From NCBI GenBank assembly GCA_030035585.1, contig CM057464.1, positions 73,516,919 to 73,580,918 on the forward strand: a DNA stretch of 64,000 nucleotides. Reading direction: 5' to 3'. The notes beneath the pieces are model-generated. The model saw only the letters and a list, made by a program, of their open reading frames with translations. It was not told where the DNA came from and ran no database searches. Shown here piece by piece: positions 57,179-64,000 of this stretch. This DNA comes from Dugong dugon (taxonomy: Eukaryota; Chordata; Mammalia; Sirenia; Dugongidae). Position numbers and translations under genes: made by a program. How positions within the stretch are numbered: position 1 is the first letter of the stretch; every line of letters begins with the position of its first letter.

Positions 57179-59804
57179 AATTTGAAGAGAGAAAGTGAAA
57201 AAGAGTAATTATTTCCTTTATATGCATTAAAAAAAAAAAAATCCAAAGAAACATGAGGTAAGGCCCATAGAAAAGACTAGAACATGTACAATATCAAGCT
57301 ATTTTGTGATTCACTGTTCAGGACCAAAGGACCCTACTACATCCATGTGGATGTGGGAGGAGGATACAGTTACTCAAGGAGAATTGATGTTTTAATTTTC
57401 ACTCCTACTAGGAAAAGATTAATTGTGAGACAGGATTGAGTAGTCAGAATTTAGACTGTGGGAGTCAAGGAGAGAAGTAGTGAAAAATCTTTGTGTCTTT
57501 GGATGGGCCTAGTGTTGTCCAGATGTCGAAAGTGGAGAAATCTGTCATGGGGTGGGGGTGAGGGAAATTTCTCCTGGCTATGCAGGGAGGCCAGGGTGCC
57601 AGGCAGGAGTTTGCTCAAGTAAGAGAGCCTATGGATCCCCTGAGTACTATTCAATTAGCAGTGAGAGTAAGAAGACAACTTGTGCCAGCAGAAGCAAAGT
57701 TATTAGCATAATAGCAAGATGTGGAAAAGGGGTCAAAACACTAAAGGGCTTATTTCTGAGCTCATACAAGAAAAATCCTTGGGAAACCCCAAAAATTAGC
57801 TCAAGGACATTTTCATGATGACTAATTTTTGCCATTAGGATGTCATCATGATAATTTGGGTATAAAAAATAAATTAGATCATTGTTTGATTTCATAGGTT
57901 TATATGCCTATACCATAGGGAATATGGAGGGCTGTATCCATATTTATTCATACTTCCCAAAAGAAGTAGGGTAGAAACCCGTTTCAGTTCAAGTGAACTT
58001 TGTAAGTTTAATAGACTAGACAAAATCTTTAAAACTAGTTTTGTCTATAATGCAGGACTATGGCTGTACATAATCATTTTATTCAGTTTTGGAATGACTA
58101 GCAAGAAATAGTCCTCTTCAACTTATGTTTAGTATTACACTGTATATTTTTTACAATAAGAAAAGAATTTCAGAGATGAGACTTCAAAGTCTGGAGAGGT
58201 TAGGTTACTTAATCAAATTTTTAAGTTAATAATAAGAAAAATATTATATTAGAGAGAAAGTGGTATAAAGAATTTATTGTGTAATTTTTGGATTCTTAAT
58301 GTTATAAGTAATTAACTCTCAATTAGTCACTAGGGCATTTTTCATTATTGAAAGAAACAATTTCCACCATTTATAATATTTTCCAGCTAGAAGTGTGTCT
58401 AGATATTTAAAAAAAATACATCTTCAAAATAAACCTAAGCTTTATTTTCCATAGGCTTGGGTTAGGTTAAGGGACTAGGTAGCCAGGACCATTATCAGGT
58501 GGGGCAGGCAGGAAGATGACTTGAACTGGATTTTGGCGTGATACAACTCAGGAGTCCTCTAGGTTTCCTCACATATCCTGGGGTATCCCTGGGACATTGT
58601 CCTAAGCCTTATAGGTTATTCTCGAGGGATCTGTGATATCTGAAACACAACACAAATTCTTGAGAGAAATTCGATCACGATCTAACTGGTCTCCTGGTCT
58701 TCATTTCTTAATCTCATTCCTCTTTAGTTAATCTCACTGGGGGCTAAAATACTAGGACAATCTGATACATGCTAGAAGAACTTTTCTTCTATCTCTATTT
58801 CTGTTCTCCTTTCCTTTCTCTACTCCTTCCTTCCTTTTTCCCTTCCTCTATTCATTTTACTTCCTTCCTTCTCCTCTCTCGATCTCTCCTTCCCTCTCTA
58901 CCTCCTTTCTTTTCTTTTATGAGGCTCAGTGAGCAACCATAATTTTCCTAGATTGCTTCGGAAGGATAGAAATAAACTTGTCATCAACATGTCCGGATTT
59001 TTACTTTAAGTGACAATATGACAATAGAAAACATATCAAATATATCACTTTTATATCTTCTTTGCTTGCCTCCCAAGTCCCATCTCTTTGCCATTTCTCT
59101 CCCTCTCAGTTCTATGTACCAGTCACAGATCTACCATAATAGCTTCTGCCTGTGAGACTTTGAGAATGCTCTCGCTGGAACATTCTTACTCACTCTCATT
59201 CTAGCTAACAAGAACTCATTATTTGGAGCTCAGCTGGAACCTTCGGCCATTCTCTATAGGTCTTTCCCTTTCTCTGGAGTGCATTTCATGGCCTAGGTTT
59301 AGCAAAGTCCTCTTATAGTACCACAGTGCACTGTGTCTAGACTGTCATAGTGTTCAATTTACTGTATTTTATTATTATTTAATGTCCACCTTTGTTACCA
59401 GACTGTGGGTTCTATGTGCATTAATATCCCAAGAAAACTGGAGACTGAGCCTAAAAGAAGATTGAAGCTATAGAGGAAACAATGACAACAAAATAAATAC
59501 CTCTACCAAGTGGTTTTACAACTGTGACTTTTAAAGTTCCATTGGTTCCTCCAAAGGTGTTTCAGAGGCAATTATGAGGAATAAGGTATAGAGAAATGAA
59601 AGAGAGTAAGGTGCATTCAAAAGAAAGAGATTTTATATTTTTATATCACTATTATATATTTCCTATAAATAAGCTTCTATCATTAAAAAATAAAATCTGT
59701 TAAAAACAAATGAAAGAAAAACCAAATCAATCCATAAATAAATTATTTAAATAAAGAATCTAGAATAAAAACAGGTACTTCTTTTGTCTTGTTCTCTAAT
59801 TACC
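57179..59804. other. Unique DNA, about 2.6 kb, no gene recognised
   Basis: Includes frames of up to 88 codons (57552-57818) without known relatives, and a polypyrimidine tract near 58780-58920. A weak L2-like trace lies at 59330-59420. Confidence 0.4.
58780..58920. repeat. Polypyrimidine (CT-rich) tract
   Basis: About 140 bp almost only C and T (CTCCTTTCCTTTCTC, CTTCCTTCCTTTTTCCC, CTCCTTCCCTCTC), with a few purines. Low-complexity; could form triplex structures. Confidence 0.75.
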
Positions 59805-60325
59805 TGTTATGGATTGAATTGTGTCCCCCAAAAATGTGTGTCAACTTGGCTAGGCTGTGATTCCAAGTATTGTGTGATTGTCCACCATTTTGTCATCTGA
59901 TGTGATTTTCTTATGTGTTGTAAATCCTACATCTATGATGTTAGTGAGGCAGGATTAGAGGCAGTTATGTTAATGAGGCAGGACTCAATCTACAAGATTA
60001 GGTTGTGTCTTAGTCAATCTCTTTTAAGATATAAAAGAGAGAGGCAAGAAGAGACACACAGGGACCTCATATCACCAAGCAGCAAGAGCCAGGAGAATAG
60101 TGCATCATTTGGCCCTGGGGTTCCTGCCCTGAGAAGCTCCTCAACTGGGGAAAATTGATCACAAGGACCTTCTCCCAGAGCTGACAGAGAGAGAAAGCCT
60201 TGCCCTGGAGCTGGCACCCTGAATTTGGACTTATAGCCTCCTACACTGTAAGAGAATAGATTTCTCTTTGTTAAAGCCATCAACTTGTGGTGTTCCTATT
60301 ACAGCAGCACTAGATGACGAAAACA
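59805..60325 (+). mobile_element. Solo LTR fossil, ERVL-MaLR type, plus strand
   Basis: It begins TGTTATGGATTGAATTGTG with CCCCCAAAAATG, the standard MLT1/MST-type start, and ends in CTAGATGACGAAAACA. TTACC (59800-59804) and CTACC (60326-60330) flank it, compatible with a 5-bp TSD. Related to the minus-strand copies at 32718-33242 and 35788-36256. Solo LTR without internal region. Confidence 0.85.
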
Positions 60326-60680
60326 CTACCCATCATCGTTTGATGACAACAGCATAATGCTATCAGTCATACTGAATTAGGAAGCAGACATTTCCTAATG
60401 AAGCAACACGTGATAAAGGAGAGGACCCAAACAAGGTCAGAATGCAAATTCTTAGTCTGTCAGGCACAATGTGCTAACAAACCAGTAAAAGAATTTCAGA
60501 ATTAGGTTTTAAATTTAAAATATGAAATTAGGATGAACAGCATTTAATTTTAACTTGATTTTCAACTACCTTCTTATATTGAGACAACCTTCTTATACTG
60601 AGAACCTAGAGAAAGGGGTTTTAAATTCTAAAATGTTATAAAAATACAGGTGGGCATTAAGAGGATTTTAGGAATATATT
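60326..60680. other. Unique spacer between LTR and RTE
   Basis: Nothing recognised. Confidence 0.4.
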
Positions 60681-61127
60681 GGTGGTGTTGTTAGGTACCA
60701 TCAAGTCAGTTCCGGCTCATAGCGATCCTGTGTACAACAGAACGAAACACTGCTGGTTGTGCAACATCCTCACAGTCGTTGCTATGTTGAGCCCATTGTT
60801 GCAGCCACTGTGTCAATCCAGTTTGTTGAGGGTCTTCCTCTTTTTCACTGACCCTCTACTTTACCAAGAATGATGTCCTTCTCTAGAGACTGGTCCCTCC
60901 TGATAACATGTCCAAAGTACGCAAGACAAGCTTCTTCATCCTCATTTCTAAGAAGCATGCTGGCTATGCTTCTTCCAAGACAGACTTGTTTGTTCTTCGG
61001 GCAGTTCATGGTATATTAAATATTCTTTGCCAACACCATAATTCAAAAGCATCAAGTCTTCTTTGATCTTCCATGTTCATTGTCCAGCTTTCACATACAT
61101 ACGTGGCTATTGAAAATACCATGGCTT

Positions 61128-61893
61128 CAGTGACAAGGGACATCTAGCTCAATTGCCATAGCATAGTCTAGAAAGAAAATATTCTACATCTTACTTAGGT
61201 GAGTAGCGTCTGGGGTCTTAAAACCTTGTAAGCCACCATCTAAGATACTCCACTAGTCCCACCCCATCTGGAGCAAGGGAGAATGAAGAAAACCAAAGAC
61301 ACAAGGGGAAGATTAGTCCAAAAGACTAATGGACCACTACTACCACAGCCTCTACAAGACTGAGCCCAGCACTATTAGATGGTGCCCAGCTACCACCACC
61401 GACTGCTCTCATAGGGATCACAATAGAGGGTCCCGGACAGAGCTGGAGAAAAATGTAGAAAAAAATTTTCACTCACAAAAATAGACCAGACTAACTGATC
61501 TGACAGAGACTGGAGAAACCCCAAGAGTATAAACCCCAGACATCCTTTTAACTCAGTAGCAAAGTCACCCTTCAATAAAAGATAGACAGGCCCCTAAAAC
61601 AACATGAGATTAAATGGGCACACCAGCCCAGGGGTAAGAATGACAAGGCAGGAGGGGAAAGGAAAGCTGGTAATGGGAAACCCAAGGTTGAGAAGGGGAG
61701 AGTGTTGACATGTCCTGGGCTGGCAAGAATGTCACAAAACAATATGTGTATTAATTGTTTAATTATAAACTAATTTGCTTTGTAAACCTTCATCTAAAAC
61801 ACAGTAAAAAATTAAAAAAAAAAAAGACAAAGATATCACATTAAGTCACCTAATATTCCATCTTAAGTAACTAGGGGAAAAAAAAAAAAACCA
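61128..61893 (+). mobile_element. L1 3' end with a second tail, inserted in the RTE
   Basis: 61131-61812 is an older-type L1 3'UTR (TCTGGGGTCTTAAAACC, AGCCACCATCTAAGATAC, CAAGGGAGAATGAAGAAAAC, GACCAGACTAACTGATCTG), ending in A (61813-61825). About 52 bp of other sequence (61826-61877) and a second A-tract (61878-61890) follow. GAAAATACCATGGCTT (61112-61127) and GAAAATACGATGGCTT (61894-61909) flank the whole, a 16-bp TSD with one difference. Confidence 0.85.
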
Positions 61894-62143
61894 GAAAATA
61901 CGATGGCTTGGGTCAGGCCAACCTTAATTCTCAAAGTAACATATTTGCTTTTTAACACTTTAAAGAGGTCTTTTGATTTCCTGACTGCTGCTTTCATGGG
62001 CATTGATTATGAATCCAAGTACAATGAAATCCTTGACAACTTCAATACTTTCTCAGTTTATCATGATGTTGTTTATTGGTCCAGTTGTGAGGATTTTTGT
62101 TTTCTTTATGCAGAAGTGTAATCCATACTGAAGGTTATAGTCT

Positions 62144-62584
62144 TTAATTTTCATCAGTAAGTGCTTCAACTTCTCTTTCAGCAAGCAAAGTTGTGTCATC
62201 TGCATACTGTAGGTTGTTAATGAGTCTTCCTCCAATCCTGATGCCGTGTTCTTCTTCACAGAGTTCAGTTTCTCTGATTATTTGCTCAGCACACAGATAG
62301 AATATGTATGGTGAAAGGATACAACCATGACACACAAACTTCCTGATTTTAAACCATGCAGTATCCCCTTGCTCTGTTCCAACGACTGCCTCTTGGTCTA
62401 TATACAGATTCTGCATGAGCACTATTAAGTGTTCTGGAATTCCCATTCTTCGCAATGTTATCCATAATTTATTATGATCCACACAGTCCAATTTCTTTGC
62501 ATAGTCAATAAAACACGGATAAACATCTCTCTGATATTTTCTGCTTTCAGCCAAGATCCATCTGACATTAACAATGATATCCAT
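62144..62584 (-). pseudogene. RTE reverse transcriptase core, still open over 146 codons
   Basis: One open frame carries the RT palm motifs in order: motif A CFIDYAKKLDCVDHNKLW (catalytic Asp kept), then HLIVLMQNLYIDQEA, motif B with GCILSPYIFYLCAE, and motif C NLQYADDTTLLAE with YADD intact. The neighbouring frame 62856-62458 holds the RT start (WKTATRPTDWKRSIFVPIPK). So the core is preserved but the protein is broken by frameshifts on both sides. Length and motifs fit RTE/BovB RT. Confidence 0.88.
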
Positions 62585-62868
62585 TCCATGTCCTCTTCTG
62601 AATCCAGCTTGAATTTCGGATAGTTCCCTGTCAGTGTTTTTGAATTATCTGCAGCAGATATTATTTGCTGCAGCCATTTTTGAATTATCTTCAACAAAAT
62701 TTTACTTGTGTGTGATATGAATGATATTTTTTGATAATTTCCACATTCTGTTGGATCTCCTTTCTTTGGAATGGGCACAAATATGGATCTCTTCCAGTCA
62801 GTGGGCCTGGTAGCTGTCTTCCAAATTTCTTGGCATAGAGGAGTGTGCACCTCCAAGGCTGCTTCTGT

Positions 62869-63553
62869 TTATTGAAACATCTTAATTGGTATTCCTTCAA
62901 TTCCAGGCGCCTTGTTTTTTGCCAATGCCTTCAGTGCAGCTTGAACTTCTTCATTCAGTACCACTGGTTCTTGATCATATGCTACCACCTGAAAAGGTTG
63001 AACGCTGACCGATTTTTTTCTGGTATAGTGACCTGTGTATTCTTTAGATCTTCTTTTGATGCTTCCTGCGTTTTCAGTATTTTGCCCATAGAATCCTTCA
63101 CTATTGCAACTCGAGCCTTGAATTTTTTCTTCAGTTCTTTCAGCTTGAGAAATGCCGAGTGTGTTCTTCCCTTTTGGTTTTCCAACTCCAGGTCTTTGCA
63201 CATGGCATTATAATACTTTACCTTGTCTTCTCAAGCTGTTCTTGGAAATCTTCTGTTCAGTTCTTTTACTTCATCATTTTTTTTCTGTTTGCTTTAGCTA
63301 CTCAGTGTTTAAGAGCAAGTTTCAGAGTCTCTTCTAACATCCATTTTGGTCTTTTCTTTCTTTCTTGTCTTTTTAATGGCCTCTTGCTTTTTTCATGTAT
63401 GTCTTTGATGTTATTCCACAATTTGTCTGGTCTTCGGTCATTAGTGCTCAATGCATCAAATCTGTTCTTGAGATGGTCTCTAAATTCAGGTGGGATATAC
63501 TCAAGGTTGTACTTTGGCTCTCGTGGACCTATTTTAATTTTCTTCACCTTCAA
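62869..63553 (-). pseudogene. RTE linker between endonuclease and RT, in pieces
   Basis: Fragments: IKIGPREPKYNLEYIPPEF and FRDHLKNRFDALSTNDRRPD (63553-63302), then KRRSKEYTGHYTRK and VVLNEEVQAALKALAKNKAP (63201-62869), where AP.IEGIP precedes the RT proper. Frames change between pieces. Confidence 0.8.
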
Positions 63554-64000
63554 CTTAAACTTTCATATGAGTCAATGATCATCTGTTCCACGGTTGATCC
63601 CTGGCCTTGTTGTGACTGGTGATATTGAGCTTTTCCATCGTCTCTTTCCACAGATATAGTCAATTTGATTCCTATGTATTTCATCTGGAGAGATACACGT
63701 GTATAGTTGCCATTTACATTGTTGAAAAAGGTATTTGCAATGAAGAAGTCGTTGGTCTTACAAAATTCTCTCAGGTGATCTCTGGCATTATTTCTGTCAC
63801 CAAGGCCGTATTTTCCAACTACCAATCCTTTTTCTTAGTTTCCAGCTTTCTCATTCCAATCACCAGTAATTATCAATGCATCCTGATTGCGTGTGAGATC
63901 AATTTCAGACTGCAGAAGTTGGTAAAGATCTTCAATTTCTTTATCTTTGGCCTTAGTGGTTGGTGGATAAATTTGAATAATAGTCATATTAACTGGTCTT
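63550..64000 (-). pseudogene. RTE endonuclease, C-terminal part, broken
   Basis: GLGDRNNARDHLREFCKTND and FFIANTFFNN are the apurinic-endonuclease region of RTE elements; DGKAQYHQSQQGQGSTVEQ follows, where a DHN-type catalytic ending is normally expected. Upstream codons continue beyond the right edge in other frames. Confidence 0.82.

Larger units (their letters stand above)
60681..64000 (-). mobile_element. RTE (BovB-like) LINE, minus strand, 5' end outside window, split by an L1 insert
   Basis: The 3' end (GGTGGTGTTGTTAGGTACC) is at 60681. RT lies at about 62900-61910, and linker and endonuclease from about 63000 to the right edge. RTE elements code one protein with an endonuclease and a reverse transcriptase. 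Colinear with the shorter copy at 30850-31905. About 2.55 kb of RTE are visible once the L1 insertion (61128-61893) is taken out. Several frameshifts separate the readable pieces. Confidence 0.9.

Noticed and set aside
62845-63578. Plus-strand frames of 122 and 139 codons at the right edge
   Set aside because: Antisense to the RTE linker and endonuclease.

Overview
The window is AT-rich mammalian intergenic (or deep intronic) DNA made mostly of transposable elements. I find no host protein-coding exon, no working tRNA or rRNA gene and no CRISPR array. The SINE mix points to Afrotheria, most likely elephant or another paenungulate. At least twelve AfroSINE copies are present (head of the type GGAGCCCTGGTGG, body of the type TATGAGTCRGAATCGACT), together with an RTE (BovB-like) LINE, older MIR, L2 and hAT-Charlie relics, and LTR fossils of ERVL and MaLR type. 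All family names come from remembered consensus patterns, not from a database search.

Layout. 1-5665: a minus-strand L1 (copy A) cut by the window edge in ORF2, with ORF1 and a long 5'UTR that carries a 266-bp tandem duplication. 5666-13655: mostly unique DNA with an old ERVL-type LTR, an L2, a MIR and AfroSINE pieces. 13656-21930: three stacked minus-strand L1 3' ends, the last belonging to a full-length L1 (copy B). 21931-30150: unique DNA, ancient L1 and L2, AfroSINEs and a 3'-half L1 (copy C). It includes a three-layer nest at 24690-26390. 30850-31905: a 5'-truncated RTE. 32318-36610: AfroSINEs, two MaLR-type solo LTRs and a tRNA-Gly-headed SINE. 39030-48425: one ancient minus-strand L2 broken up by a head-to-head AfroSINE pair, a short L1 3' end and a full-length plus-strand L1 (copy D). 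48690-51815: AfroSINE inside AfroSINE, then a second L2 holding a chimeric L1 insertion. 53207-60325: old L1, hAT, MIR, RTE and LTR relics in mostly unique DNA. 60681-64000: a minus-strand RTE with an L1 3' end inserted in it.

How the parts relate. L1 machinery made the long elements and three insertions that carry extra sequence between two A-tracts, each inside its own target-site duplication (TSD). RTE shares its 3' tail with the AfroSINEs and probably moved them. The order of insertion can be read directly: L2, MIR and old L1 first; AfroSINE, RTE, MaLR and younger L1 later. All coding remnants are broken.

The most unusual observations are: (1) a homologous basic reading frame of about 87 codons directly upstream of ORF2 in three L1 copies; (2) three double-tailed L1 3'-end insertions with TSDs; (3) the duplicated 5'UTR unit in copy A; (4) the nested insertion stratigraphy.
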